NCBI RefSeq assembly: GCF_014132155.1
Contig: NZ_BLJQ01000004.1
Location: 218,982 to 282,981, forward strand
Reading direction: 5' to 3'
From: Gluconobacter sp. Gdi
GTDB lineage: Bacteria > Pseudomonadota > Alphaproteobacteria > Acetobacterales > Acetobacteraceae
Length of the DNA stretch: 64,000 bases
The notes below the pieces were generated by a model, which was given only the letters and a program-made list of their open reading frames with translations, did no database searches and was not told the origin of the DNA. This document shows positions 1-8,749 of this stretch, piece after piece (position 1 is the stretch's first letter; every line of letters starts with the position of its first letter). The position numbers and the translations under genes were made by a program.

Positions 1-627
1 TTCACGCATCTGAGCAAAATATTCCACATCGAGGCGGATCATCTGTCCTCCCAATCGCCGTGAGACGCTTGCACGCTCTTCCGGAGTATTGATGTTATCC
101 AGAGCACCAACTGTCTCCGGAGAAAGCAGTAGCGTCCGGCTATTGATAAGAAGCTTACGGGGGCATTTCCGCCCCCCTTCGACCTGACGCGCCAGAGCGT
201 CCAGCGCTTCCGGCTCCCAGATCGCACAGAGAGGTTCTGGCAGCCCATCATGTTCGCTGCGATAGGCTACCGCAACATGCTGATCATCCCGGGCAGCAAT
301 CAAAGTTTCAAGCGTAACCTGATCAAGAAGCGGCAGATCACACGCCAGAACCAACCAGGCGGCCTCTGGAAAAGCCTGATGCGCGGACAGGAGGCCCGCA
401 GCGGGACCGTCTACTGTGACCGCGTCAACAATCTGAGGAAACTGCGCCCGCAGCGGGTCCTCCTTCTGTGCCGGACGCACGGAAACAAAACAGCGCTCGA
501 CAAGAGGAGAGAGCGCCTCAAACCCAACCTGTAACTGGGGCGCTCCGTGATAGGACAGTTCAGCCTTGTCCTGCCCCATCCGCGCACTGACGCCACCCGC
601 CAGAACCAGACCGTAAAGCGGCCTCAT
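1..627 (-). CDS. mobA: MobA molybdenum cofactor guanylyltransferase, in-frame with a MoaD-like C-terminus (partial)
   Basis: Transfers GMP from GTP to molybdopterin to make the guanine dinucleotide cofactor in the cytoplasm. The N-terminus shows the nucleotidyltransferase signature LVLAGGVSARMGQDK (residues 7-21), the middle has LACDLPLL, and the MobA domain ends with LDNINTPEE. The ATG at 625-627 overlaps the moaC stop as ATGA, so the genes are translationally coupled. Oddly, no stop follows the MobA domain: the frame continues through ATG 40-42 into MIRLDVEYFAQMRE, which resembles the start of MoaD, the small sulfur-carrier subunit of molybdopterin synthase. A GGGAGGACAG sequence lies just before that ATG, so MoaD could also be made separately. 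The left window edge cuts the gene. The MobA call is firm; the MoaD extension rests on 14 visible residues. Confidence 0.85.
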   Translation of the reverse strand, partial: MRPLYGLVLAGGVSARMGQDKAELSYHGAPQLQVGFEALSPLVERCFVSVRPAQKEDPLRAQFPQIVDAVTVDGPAAGLLSAHQAFPEAAWLVLACDLPLLDQVTLETLIAARDDQHVAVAYRSEHDGLPEPLCAIWEPEALDALARQVEGGRKCPRKLLINSRTLLLSPETVGALDNINTPEERASVSRRLGGQMIRLDVEYFAQMRE

Positions 628-1106
628 GCTTCAATCCGCTGGAAATCACGTTTCCCACCGGCCTTCCCCATAAGCTTCACTTCGCGAATGACCATGTCAT
701 GAGACAGAGCCTTACACATGTCATAGATCGTCAGAGCAGCAACGGAGGCACCCGTCAGGGCTTCCATTTCCACGCCTGTCTTGCCCTGGCAGGACACGCG
801 GCAGTCGATGACGGCTTCATCGCCCTCCATCGTGATTTCCACACGACATCCGTTCAGGGATAGGGGATGACACAGCGGAATCAACTGGGACGTCGCTTTC
901 ACACCCATGACACCCGCAATCTGAGCAACAGTCAAAACCGCGCCCTTCTTGGTCATGAATCCGGCATCATTTAGCGTCTGCGCAACGTCCCGGGGAAAGA
1001 GAACACGGGCCTGAGCATGAGCCGTGCGGTCTGTCACGGTCTTACCGCTTACATCCACCATGCGCGGATCTTCACCACGTTCATCAACATGAGTGAGCGT
1101 TTTCAT
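624..1106 (-). CDS. moaC: Cyclic pyranopterin monophosphate synthase MoaC
   Basis: Acts after MoaA in molybdenum cofactor synthesis, converting 3',8-cyclo-7,8-dihydro-GTP to cyclic pyranopterin monophosphate. It is 160 residues, the usual length for the family. Family motifs are clear: the CHPLSLNGC segment (residues 79-87), KTGVEMEAL (109-117) and the IYDMCKALS segment, where D129 and K132 match the catalytic Asp/Lys pair. It lies 18 bases after moaA and overlaps mobA by 4 bases, within a moeA-moaA-moaC-mobA run on the minus strand. Identification is by direct motif recognition. Confidence 0.96.
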   Translation of the reverse strand: MKTLTHVDERGEDPRMVDVSGKTVTDRTAHAQARVLFPRDVAQTLNDAGFMTKKGAVLTVAQIAGVMGVKATSQLIPLCHPLSLNGCRVEITMEGDEAVIDCRVSCQGKTGVEMEALTGASVAALTIYDMCKALSHDMVIREVKLMGKAGGKRDFQRIEA

Positions 1107-1124
1107 CCGTCCTGACCTCCCGAT

Positions 1125-2162
1125 CTAACCACCGATATAATTCATTTCTATCCGACGTTTCGTCGAAGATACCTCACCGGCGGTTCGTTCTTCACTGTAC
1201 CTGTCGGTACGCATCCGCCACACCGAAGCCAGACGTTCGCGTAAAGCCTCTTCATCCGCCCCGCTGCGAAGAAGTGACCGCAGGTCTGTCCCTTCCGAAG
1301 CGAAAAGGCACGTATAGATCTGCCCGTCCGACGACAGCCGCGCCCGTGAACAATCCCCACAGAACGGAGCGGTGACGGAAGAAATGAACCCAATCTCTCC
1401 CGCACCATCCTGATACCGATACCGACGCGCAACCTCACCCTGATACTGCGCGCCTAATGGCTCAAGCGGCCAGAGAGCATTCAACCGCTCGACCAGTTCG
1501 CGGGACGGGACGACTTCACCCAGTTCCCAGTGATTCCGCGTGCCCACGTCCATATATTCAATAAAGCGCACAATGACGCCTGTATGACGAAAGCGGGCCG
1601 CAAGAGCCTCCACACCATCATCATTTACACCTCGCTGCACGACGGTGTTCAGCTTGACACCACCGGGGAATGACAACGCCTGTGCATTTTCGATCGCACG
1701 TAGCACCGGCTCCAGCTGCGCCCTACCACCGCTCATTCGTGCAAACACAGCCGGATCAAGACTATCCAGGCTCACGGTAATGCGCCCCAGCCCCGCATCT
1801 TTCAGGGACTGCGCGTGACGATCAAGCAGAACACCATTGGTCGTAAGTGCCACATCTTCGACGCCCGGTATCTCCACCAGTCTGCGAACCAGAGATACCA
1901 AATCAGGCCGAAGGAGAGGCTCGCCGCCCGTCAGGCGCAACTTGGTCACGCCTAGGGAAACCGCCGCCCGTGCCACCTGAACGATCTCGTCAAAGCTCAG
2001 ACGTTCTTTAGGCTCCAGAAAGCGGAAATGTTCATGATACGTGGCTTCCGGCATGCAGTAAGGGCACCGGAAATTACAACGGTCCATCACCGAAATCCGC
2101 AAATCGTGCAGAGGACGATTGAACCGGTCCCGAACAAATCTGTCAGTCGTGCTACCAGCCAT
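1125..2162 (-). CDS. moaA: GTP 3',8-cyclase MoaA (radical SAM)
   Basis: Radical SAM enzyme for the first step of molybdenum cofactor synthesis, rearranging GTP to 3',8-cyclo-7,8-dihydro-GTP. The N-terminal cluster motif CNFRCPYC (C29, C33, C36 from this start) and the second C-terminal cluster motif (FCGDC followed by YTC) are both present, as is the conserved C-terminal GlyGly tail. The ATG at 2162 is chosen because it gives a family-like N-terminus (about ten residues before RFNRPLHDLRIS). An in-frame TTG at 2192, with GGAGAGG before it, and an ATG at 2174 are alternatives that would overlap moeA further. It overlaps the moeA end by about 11 bases, which suggests coupled translation. Confidence 0.94.
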   Translation of the reverse strand: MAGSTTDRFVRDRFNRPLHDLRISVMDRCNFRCPYCMPEATYHEHFRFLEPKERLSFDEIVQVARAAVSLGVTKLRLTGGEPLLRPDLVSLVRRLVEIPGVEDVALTTNGVLLDRHAQSLKDAGLGRITVSLDSLDPAVFARMSGGRAQLEPVLRAIENAQALSFPGGVKLNTVVQRGVNDDGVEALAARFRHTGVIVRFIEYMDVGTRNHWELGEVVPSRELVERLNALWPLEPLGAQYQGEVARRYRYQDGAGEIGFISSVTAPFCGDCSRARLSSDGQIYTCLFASEGTDLRSLLRSGADEEALRERLASVWRMRTDRYSEERTAGEVSSTKRRIEMNYIGG

Positions 2163-3360
2163 GGAACACAGCATATGAGCCCGCAGGCGCAATGCCCTCT
2201 CCGGCGGCCAGCTCTACAAATCCATCGGTTGCCGCGAGAAAACTGAAATCACCGGATGTCGGCATCGGATAGGGCGTGGCCAATGCCTGTCCCGAGCCGT
2301 CATGCTGAACACGAACGGGCAGATAACGAGTCAATGTTGAAACGCGTGCAGCATCGGCTTCCAGCTTCACGATATAGGTTTCTGGCCGAGCCACACCCTG
2401 CCCTGCCAAAAGCATGGGAATGACATACCGTGTAGCACAGCAGGTTGCCGAGACAGGATTGCCGGGCAAACCAAAAACGCGTTGTCCCTCAGGGCCAACA
2501 CCAAACCAGAGCGGCTTGCCGGGACGTTGCGCAACCTTATGAAAAACCCGCTCTACACCAAGTTTCGTCAGCGCCTTGGGGACGTGATCGAACTGCCCCA
2601 TTGAGACGCCGCCACTCAGGATCAGCACCTCATGCCGGGCAAGCTGCTTCTCCAGTGCCAGCATGGTCTCAGCCAGATCATCGGGGACAACCGAGCGTTC
2701 AAGGCGAGTAAACCCTCTGGACGCCAGCACTCCTGTCAGGGCGTATTCATTTGAACGTCGGATTTCCCAACTCTGAACCGTCGAGCCGACATCGACGAGT
2801 TCGTCGCCCGTGGAAATAATCCCGACCGAAGGCACGCTGGACACTTCAACGGTCGGATATCCATTTCCTGCCAGCACAGCCAAAGCCGGTCCATTCAGAC
2901 GCAAGCCTGGCTTCAGGAGTTCATGTCCCGCCTTGCAGTCTGAGCCCTTCAGATGGATGAACTGGCCTTTCTGCGGCTCGTACCCCGCCTCAAAGTGCAC
3001 ACGCTGACCATCCCGGATCAATCGCTCGACGGGGACAACGGTATCCGCCCCTTCCGGCAAGACAGCTCCCGTCATGACATCAAGGCAGGTCGCCCCATCG
3101 GGCAAAGGCCGCGCGGGCACCCCAGCACGCTGGACGCCATGACAACCCAGCACTGCGCCTGTGCCGTAACGATAGGCCATACCATCCATCATGACCCGGT
3201 CATAAGGAGGCTGATCACGTTCGGCATGGACGCTCTGTTGTAGGATGCGGCCGGAAGCCTCGGCCAACGGAACGTGTTCTGTTCCCAAATGACCTGCATA
3301 TCCGAGGACGAGGTCCACGGCTTGTGCGACGCTCAGGAGTTCGACCAATTTCTGCTCCAT
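2152..3360 (-). CDS. moeA: Molybdopterin molybdenumtransferase MoeA
   Basis: Inserts molybdate into adenylylated molybdopterin, the metal-insertion step of cofactor synthesis. It is 402 residues, normal for MoeA. The N-terminal part has the family segment RDQPPYDRVMMDGMAYR (a variant of the usual PPFDNSAMDGYA). The central domain has ISTGDELVDVG and LSGGVSMGQFDHVP, followed by GLPGNPVSA, the typical MPT-binding signature. It is the first gene of the minus-strand operon moeA-moaA-moaC-mobA. The 130-base gap before the divergent xdhC-like gene holds a perfect dyad at 3428-3444 that could be an operator. Confidence 0.95.
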   Translation of the reverse strand: MEQKLVELLSVAQAVDLVLGYAGHLGTEHVPLAEASGRILQQSVHAERDQPPYDRVMMDGMAYRYGTGAVLGCHGVQRAGVPARPLPDGATCLDVMTGAVLPEGADTVVPVERLIRDGQRVHFEAGYEPQKGQFIHLKGSDCKAGHELLKPGLRLNGPALAVLAGNGYPTVEVSSVPSVGIISTGDELVDVGSTVQSWEIRRSNEYALTGVLASRGFTRLERSVVPDDLAETMLALEKQLARHEVLILSGGVSMGQFDHVPKALTKLGVERVFHKVAQRPGKPLWFGVGPEGQRVFGLPGNPVSATCCATRYVIPMLLAGQGVARPETYIVKLEADAARVSTLTRYLPVRVQHDGSGQALATPYPMPTSGDFSFLAATDGFVELAAGEGIAPAGSYAVFHGW

Positions 3361-3427
3361 TGATGATCCGTGCCGGAGTCCGTTCCTGCCGATATAGACC
3401 CAATGCGGTCCTGATCAACTCCCCAGC

Positions 3428-3444
3428 GTGACAGGCTATGTCAC
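3428..3444. promoter_or_regulatory. Perfect inverted repeat between divergent moeA and xdhC-like genes
   Basis: The sequence GTGACA-N5-TGTCAC is a perfect 6-bp dyad with a 5-base spacer in the intergenic region between moeA (minus) and the XdhC-like gene (plus). Both flanking operons serve molybdenum enzymes, so an operator for a shared regulator is plausible. The half-site does not let me name the regulator. It could also be a chance hairpin. Confidence 0.35.
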
Positions 3445-3493
3445 AAGCGCATTTGGGATTAGTCTCATGGCCCCATAAAGGAAAGGATATTTC

Positions 3494-4459
3494 ATGATTG
3501 GGCCGGACGGGCTTGTTCCTCTTCCCCAGTGGCCAGACTATGGCCTGACAGACGATCTCCTCCCTTACCTGGAGATCTGGCTGGCACAGGGGAAAGAGGT
3601 AGCCCTCGCTACGCTGGTGTCAATCACCGGATCGTCTCCACGCCCCCTTGGCAGTGAAATGGCCATTTCCAGCGCGGGAGACGTGCAAGGCTATGTGTCT
3701 GGTGGATGCGTGGAAGCAGCAGTAGCCGCAGAAGCCCTGCAATGCCTGAAAGATCGCCAACCCAGAACCCTGGATTATGGCGCAGGTAGTCCGGTTCTCG
3801 ATATTCAACTGACCTGTGGTGGCAGGATTGGTATCTTCGTTCGGCCTATCGGAGACCTTGCGACTTATGTCGCTGCGCTCCGTCAGGCGAGAGAAGCCCG
3901 TCAGGCCATCACCGTACAAACGGATCTCGCAACCGGCGAGATGCAGGTTTCGCCTTCAGCTGTGCAAACCCAGGGTACTCTGTTTGTACGACGATACACG
4001 CCGCCGATTCGACTGATTGTCGCGGGAGGAGATCCGGTGACACTGGCTCTGCTGAAGCTGGCCCCCCAGTTCGGGGTTGAGCCTTTCTTGCTACGCCCAC
4101 TGGGCCCTGCGCTTCCGCCGGAAGGATTAGCGCCGGAGTGCTACGATCGTCGCTATCTGGACGAGGCTCGGCATGACTTGCGTCTGGACGCCTGGAGCGC
4201 AGTTTACGCTCTGACCCACGATGCTCACACTGACCTGGCCATCGCCTCGAAAGCTCTGAAATCTGACGCCTTCTGCGTTGGAATTCTGGGGAGCCGACGC
4301 AAAATCTCCAACCGGCTTGCTGCATTACACGCAGCCGGCATCACCTCAGAAGATCTAGAGAAACTGCACCTGCCCGCAGGGATGGATATCAACGCGCGTA
4401 ATCCGATGCAAATTGCTCTGTCGATTTTATCCCAGATCATAGCGAACCGCCCAGCATAA
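3494..4459 (+). CDS. XdhC/CoxI family molybdenum hydroxylase maturation protein
   Basis: XdhC-type proteins bind sulfurated molybdenum cofactor and hand it to xanthine-dehydrogenase-like hydroxylases. This 321-residue protein has the N-terminal XdhC/CoxI domain (about residues 20-95, with TGSSPRPLGSEMAI and GYVSGGCVEAAV) and a C-terminal Rossmann-like domain from about residue 170 (IRLIVAGGDPVTLALLKLA) ending near AFCVGILGSRRK. A GGAAAGGA stretch precedes the ATG. The stop overlaps the next gene by one base, so it is translated together with the MocA-like gene. The client enzyme is not in this window. Confidence 0.88.
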   Translation: MIGPDGLVPLPQWPDYGLTDDLLPYLEIWLAQGKEVALATLVSITGSSPRPLGSEMAISSAGDVQGYVSGGCVEAAVAAEALQCLKDRQPRTLDYGAGSPVLDIQLTCGGRIGIFVRPIGDLATYVAALRQAREARQAITVQTDLATGEMQVSPSAVQTQGTLFVRRYTPPIRLIVAGGDPVTLALLKLAPQFGVEPFLLRPLGPALPPEGLAPECYDRRYLDEARHDLRLDAWSAVYALTHDAHTDLAIASKALKSDAFCVGILGSRRKISNRLAALHAAGITSEDLEKLHLPAGMDINARNPMQIALSILSQIIANRPA

Positions 4460-5049
4460 TGCCTCATGACGCAGTTCTTCTTGCCGCAGGCGGCAGCACG
4501 AGACTGAAGCGACCCAAGCAGTTGCTCACCCGTCAGGGCACACCGCTTGTCCGGTACGTTGCAGAACTTCTCCTGAGCACATCTCCGGACCGATTGGTCA
4601 TCATCACCGGAGGCTCCGCCGAAGCCGTCGCTTTAGCCCTTAACGGGCTCCCTGTGGACATATGCTACAACCCGCTTTGGAACACCGGTTTGGCGAGTTC
4701 CATTCAATGCGCAGCACGAGCTTTGAGTAGACGGGACAGGTCAATTCTCATCGCGGGAACAGACCAGCCGAGGCTATCTCTGCCACACCTGCTCCGGCTG
4801 AGGGACACCCTCCCAGCCAATGCGAATGTCGTCACACAGTACAAAAAAGGCGCGATGGGGATCCCGGTTCGCATGTCTGCCGCCACATTAGCCAAGGCCC
4901 CCGAACTCAGTGGGGACAAGGGGTTTCGGGACCTGTGGGCAGACCTACCACCAAAAAAAATCGAGGCCCCCGAATTGCTCGAAGACCTCGATACTCCTGA
5001 TCAAATGGCCGAAGCCGTCAAGGCAGGGTGGATTGATCCGCCTGCCTGA
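4459..5049 (+). CDS. MocA-like molybdenum cofactor cytidylyltransferase
   Basis: A 196-residue nucleotidyltransferase whose N-terminus LLAAGGSTRLKRPKQLL (residues 6-22) matches the LAAGxSxRxGxxK signature of MobA/MocA enzymes. Later segments ITGGSAEAV, NPLWNTGLASSI and IAGTDQPRLS are typical of MocA, which makes molybdopterin cytosine dinucleotide for xanthine-oxidase-family enzymes. The one-base overlap with the XdhC-like gene supports that role, since both act on the same enzyme class. A general NTP transferase role cannot be excluded from sequence alone. Confidence 0.85.
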   Translation: MPHDAVLLAAGGSTRLKRPKQLLTRQGTPLVRYVAELLLSTSPDRLVIITGGSAEAVALALNGLPVDICYNPLWNTGLASSIQCAARALSRRDRSILIAGTDQPRLSLPHLLRLRDTLPANANVVTQYKKGAMGIPVRMSAATLAKAPELSGDKGFRDLWADLPPKKIEAPELLEDLDTPDQMAEAVKAGWIDPPA

Positions 5050-5058
5050 CGCCTCAGA

Positions 5059-6480
5059 TCAGCTTCGTGCGTATACGTCTTCGATACGAACGATATCATC
5101 TTCCCCGAGATAAGGACCGGACTGAACCTCAATCAGGGTCAAAGGGATCTTGCCCGGATTTTCCAGTCGGTGAACACAGCCCAACGGGAGATAGATGCTT
5201 TCGTTTTCACGAACCATCACCAAGTCCTCATCCCGTGTCACCATGGCGGTTCCACCAACAACAACCCAGTGCTCCGCACGATGGAAATGCTTCTGCAGTG
5301 AGAGCTTTGCCCCGGGCTCGACTACGATACGCTTGACCTGGAAACGATCGGCCTGAATGAGGCTTTCATAGAAGCCCCATGGACGATAGCACCGGTTATG
5401 CGCGACCGCTTCCTTGCGCCCTGCCTGTACCAAGCGGGTTACCATATGCTTCACGTCCTGAGCGCGATCGCGATGAGAGACCATGACCGCATCCGGTGTC
5501 ACCACCACAATCAGATCATCCACACCAGCAACGGTGGCAATGATACCATCAGAACGGACGTAACAGTTCCGCGCATCGTCAAGGAAAACGTCACCAAAGG
5601 TTGCATTTCCCTCAGCGTCCTTGGGCGTCAGATCCCAGAGGGCATCCCAGCTTCCGATGTCCGACCACCCAAAATTGCCCGGAACGACAGCCGCAAGCTT
5701 GGTACGTTCTGCAATGGCATAATCAACAGAGATATCAGGCGCAGCTGCAAAGCTTTCTTCTTCCAGCCGTTCGAAATCCATATCCGTATGGCGCTTGCGA
5801 ACTGCTTCCCCGACGGTTTCGTAAATCCGTGGCTCGTATTGTTCCGTCTCTTTCAGGAATACGCTGGCCTTTGCAAAGAACATACCCGAGTTCCAGAGAT
5901 ATTTCTCGGACTGAATGAGTTCTTCGGCTTGGGCGGGCTGCGGTTTCTCAATGAAACGGGACACGCCATAAACGCCCTGTACATCGGCAAGCTCGGAGCC
6001 AACTTCAATGTACCCGTACCCCGTCTCAGGGCGCGTCGGTTTCATTCCAAACGTCACGATCCGACCCGCATCAGCAGCCTTCAGGGCATTTTTCAAAGAC
6101 TCCTGAAGCGCTTTCTCATCAGTAATCGCAGCGTCCGCCGCCATGATCCAGAGAATGGCATCCGGGTTCTGCTCTGCAACCATGAAAGCAGCAGCCGCGA
6201 TGGCAGGGGCTGAATTCCGGCCGACCGGCTCGAGAACGATTTTCGGCTTCCGAATTCCAGCATCGCGCAGTTGTTCGGCGACGATGAAACGATGCTCCGA
6301 ATTACAGATCACGACCGGATCGGCAAAGCCTGCGGCCCGGCCGCGCAGGGCTGTTTCCTGAATGAGGGTCTTGTCGCTAAGCAGGGGCCAGAACTGCTTC
6401 GGATAGCTCTTGCGGGAAACCGGCCAGAGGCGGCTTCCGGACCCACCAGACAGAATCACTGGGACGACGTTCTGAACCAT
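5059..6480 (-). CDS. manC: Mannose-1-phosphate guanylyltransferase / mannose-6-phosphate isomerase (ManC/XanB type)
   Basis: Bifunctional enzyme supplying GDP-mannose for exopolysaccharide and lipopolysaccharide. It is 473 residues. The guanylyltransferase domain begins with ILSGGSGSRLWPVSRKSYPKQF (starting at residue 9) and contains FIEKPQPAQAEELI. The C-terminal cupin (about residues 365-470) carries the phosphomannose isomerase type II signature RPWGFYESL and the QKHFHRAEHW metal-binding segment. It stands alone on the minus strand, convergent with the MocA-like gene 9 bases away. GDP-mannose links it in function to the glycosyltransferases at 42442-44911 and 31561-33018, although they are distant. 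Confidence 0.95.
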   Translation of the reverse strand: MVQNVVPVILSGGSGSRLWPVSRKSYPKQFWPLLSDKTLIQETALRGRAAGFADPVVICNSEHRFIVAEQLRDAGIRKPKIVLEPVGRNSAPAIAAAAFMVAEQNPDAILWIMAADAAITDEKALQESLKNALKAADAGRIVTFGMKPTRPETGYGYIEVGSELADVQGVYGVSRFIEKPQPAQAEELIQSEKYLWNSGMFFAKASVFLKETEQYEPRIYETVGEAVRKRHTDMDFERLEEESFAAAPDISVDYAIAERTKLAAVVPGNFGWSDIGSWDALWDLTPKDAEGNATFGDVFLDDARNCYVRSDGIIATVAGVDDLIVVVTPDAVMVSHRDRAQDVKHMVTRLVQAGRKEAVAHNRCYRPWGFYESLIQADRFQVKRIVVEPGAKLSLQKHFHRAEHWVVVGGTAMVTRDEDLVMVRENESIYLPLGCVHRLENPGKIPLTLIEVQSGPYLGEDDIVRIEDVYARS

Positions 6481-6813
6481 GAAGCAGATATTCTTCCATC
6501 AGTTGATGAAGTAGCCACGCACGTCCGCAGCCATATTTGCAGACGATTTTACAGAGGCTGAGGAGCGTTGCCAATCGCACCACACGTGAAGAACGCTGAA
6601 GATGCCCGAAAGTCCATACGGTCACAACGCGACAAAAATAAGATCAAAAAATCAAAAATTGAAACAGCGCCAAACATCGACGTTTTACGTACAGAAGGGA
6701 AAAGCCTCTAATTCTGACGATCAACACTCCTTTATATAGAAAACATACGTTTCTTCAGTGCTGCCAGCTCCTTTGATGCATCTTAACACCGCACGAAACA
6801 TACAATTCTCCTC
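6481..6813. other. Intergenic region without a supported gene
   Basis: This stretch is AT-richer than the flanking genes, especially 6630-6780. It must hold the promoter of the manC-type gene on the minus strand. I see no convincing reading frame, no clear terminator and no repeat in it. Confidence 0.5.
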
Positions 6814-7782
6814 TCAACCGGCTTCAACGGGCGGGCGAGAAGACGGATGATGTCTTTGCCAGTGCTCTTCCAACGCCAATCGTTCGTAATGAAGCTTCTG
6901 TCGCATCCAGTGCAGCATGCCAGAAAGTGTCACGATAACGATGCCCACGAACGTCCAGCTATCCAGGGGCTGATGGAAAAGGAGGTAGCTGAATGCGACT
7001 GCCCAGAGCATCTGACTGTACTGGGGCAGTGCAACCCGGTTAGCCGGCGCCAGAGCCGTTGCCATCATCATGAAGAGCTGACCAAGAGCGGCCAGGAAAC
7101 CGTATCCGAACAAAAGCGCCCAGTTTCCAGCACCATGTGGCCACGTGGCGTGTGCCAGCATCAAAAGACCATCGCCGATCAACGGGCCAAACAGGCTTGA
7201 GCCAAACAAGGACAGTCGGGCGCTCTGGTTTCCGGCCAGTCTGTATGCGATCACACTGGCAGCATTCGCCATGGCTGCGATCACCGCACAGAGGTGCCCC
7301 AGATGAAACGCCCGCACACCCGGTCGTAGAACGATCAGGACTCCGAGAAATCCCACACCGACTGAAAGCCAGGTCCACCCAGAAACCTTTTCTTTCAGAA
7401 TTCCGACGGAAATCAGGGTCACGAAAAATGGCATCAGGAACATGAGTGACAATGCTTCTGGCATCGGCAGCAGCATAAAAGCCATGACACTGGAAGCCGT
7501 GGACACAAATGTCGCAAACGCACGCAACAGCCACATGGACGGGCGATCCGTCGCGAAAATATCGGAATAGGATTCCTGTGGCTTTCGGATGAAGGGCAGA
7601 ATCAGAAAACCGAAAATACCGCCTGAAAAAGCAACTTCAAACGGATCCAGCTGCCCAGCAAGGCCTTTGGAACAGGCATCGCTAATGGAAAAAAGGGCAA
7701 AAGCCGCGAAAGACAACATCATGCCTGATGAGAGGAACTTCAGATTCACCCGATGAGTCTCCACGCATTCCGGACCGTACAT
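6814..7782 (-). CDS. DMT-superfamily (EamA) transporter
   Basis: Inner-membrane transporter of 322 residues with about ten hydrophobic segments in the two-repeat EamA arrangement. The first repeat begins near MMLSFAAFALFSISDACSKG and the second near HLGHLCAVIAAMANAASVIAY. The C-terminus is a hydrophilic tail of about 35 residues rich in His and Arg. The substrate cannot be read from sequence; family members export metabolites or nucleotide precursors. It is monocistronic, with the next minus-strand gene about 60 bases upstream of its start. An internal ATG at the MMLSF segment is an alternative start. Confidence 0.85.
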   Translation of the reverse strand: MYGPECVETHRVNLKFLSSGMMLSFAAFALFSISDACSKGLAGQLDPFEVAFSGGIFGFLILPFIRKPQESYSDIFATDRPSMWLLRAFATFVSTASSVMAFMLLPMPEALSLMFLMPFFVTLISVGILKEKVSGWTWLSVGVGFLGVLIVLRPGVRAFHLGHLCAVIAAMANAASVIAYRLAGNQSARLSLFGSSLFGPLIGDGLLMLAHATWPHGAGNWALLFGYGFLAALGQLFMMMATALAPANRVALPQYSQMLWAVAFSYLLFHQPLDSWTFVGIVIVTLSGMLHWMRQKLHYERLALEEHWQRHHPSSRPPVEAG

Positions 7783-7843
7783 AATGGCCCGGAGACTATG
7801 GAGACCTCATCTGCCGCGCAGTCAATGTGACAAAACATTAAAA

Positions 7844-8749
7844 CTAAACTGTATGATCCTGATGAGCGGGCGGTACTGCCAAAAGATTCTGCAGCCCTAT
7901 CTCCAACGGCATCGGGTTCACGCCCAGGCGCTCCCTCATCGGAGCAATATCGAAGTTCTTGTCTTCCAAAAGGCGTCGGATTTCTTCCGGCGCAATTGTG
8001 GGCAGCTTAGGAACGTGCCGCATGATGTGAGCAGCCGCGATCAGAAACCACGCAGGAAGCGAGATGATTGGCCGACCACCGAGCCCTGAAAAGTAGAGAA
8101 TCATCCGAACAAACGTTCGGTAGGGAACAGCATTGGGGCCAGCTATGACAAAAACCTCTGGCCCGCTGACTTTCCCACCCAGAATAAGATCAATGGCCGC
8201 AACAACGCAGCGTGTGACGTCCTGCTGATGAATGGGCTGAACTAGCGAGCGCCCGCCACCAGGTAGCGGAACAATCGGCAGACGCTCCAGAAGCCGCGCA
8301 AGCCGCTGCACATTATCCTCTCCCTGAGCACCATAAATCATCGTCGGGTGCAGAAGAATGGAAGGGCGGCCATCTGCCTTGAGGGCAGCTTCGCCGGCCA
8401 ACACCCCACGACCATGATCATCCAGCCAACGCGTAAACTTGCGAGTGCTGCCAAGAGCAACAACAGGCGCACGGGTTGCAAGCAGAATGGCTGGAAGATG
8501 ACGGGCATGAGCTGTATTCACGACAACGTCCGCATGCTCCAGCGCAATTGGAAGAGCAACCGGATCTGTCAGATCGGCCTGTCTTACGGCTGTGCACATC
8601 TCTGCAAGATCAGGAGCCAGTTTTCCTCGGCTCCGCACAACCGCGATGACACTTTGCCCTTGAGCAATCAGCTGACGACAGAGCGCCGAGCCTGAACGAC
8701 CACTGGCGCCAATAACGCAGATCGTAGACGTGCTGACGCTTTGGCTCAC
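7844..8749 (-). CDS. NAD(P)-binding, atypical SDR / epimerase-like protein
   Basis: Rossmann-fold protein of 301 residues with the nucleotide-binding glycine motif GASGRSG at residues 14-20 and a NAD-dependent-epimerase-like layout (ALGSTRKFTR, HPTMIYGAQGEDN, PLPGGGRSLVQPIHQQDVTR). The motif QPIHQQDV, which follows the substrate loop in the complex-I assembly/NmrA-type atypical SDRs, points to that group rather than to a classical sugar epimerase. The start codon overlaps the stop of the upstream gene (8746-10182) as ATGA, so the two are co-translated. The substrate is unknown. Confidence 0.75.
   Translation of the reverse strand: MSQSVSTSTICVIGASGRSGSALCRQLIAQGQSVIAVVRSRGKLAPDLAEMCTAVRQADLTDPVALPIALEHADVVVNTAHARHLPAILLATRAPVVALGSTRKFTRWLDDHGRGVLAGEAALKADGRPSILLHPTMIYGAQGEDNVQRLARLLERLPIVPLPGGGRSLVQPIHQQDVTRCVVAAIDLILGGKVSGPEVFVIAGPNAVPYRTFVRMILYFSGLGGRPIISLPAWFLIAAAHIMRHVPKLPTIAPEEIRRLLEDKNFDIAPMRERLGVNPMPLEIGLQNLLAVPPAHQDHTV

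Noticed and set aside
5398..6213. A 271-codon plus-strand open frame over the manC-type gene
   Set aside because: It is fully antisense to a well-recognised enzyme, has no family-like motifs and no ribosome site.
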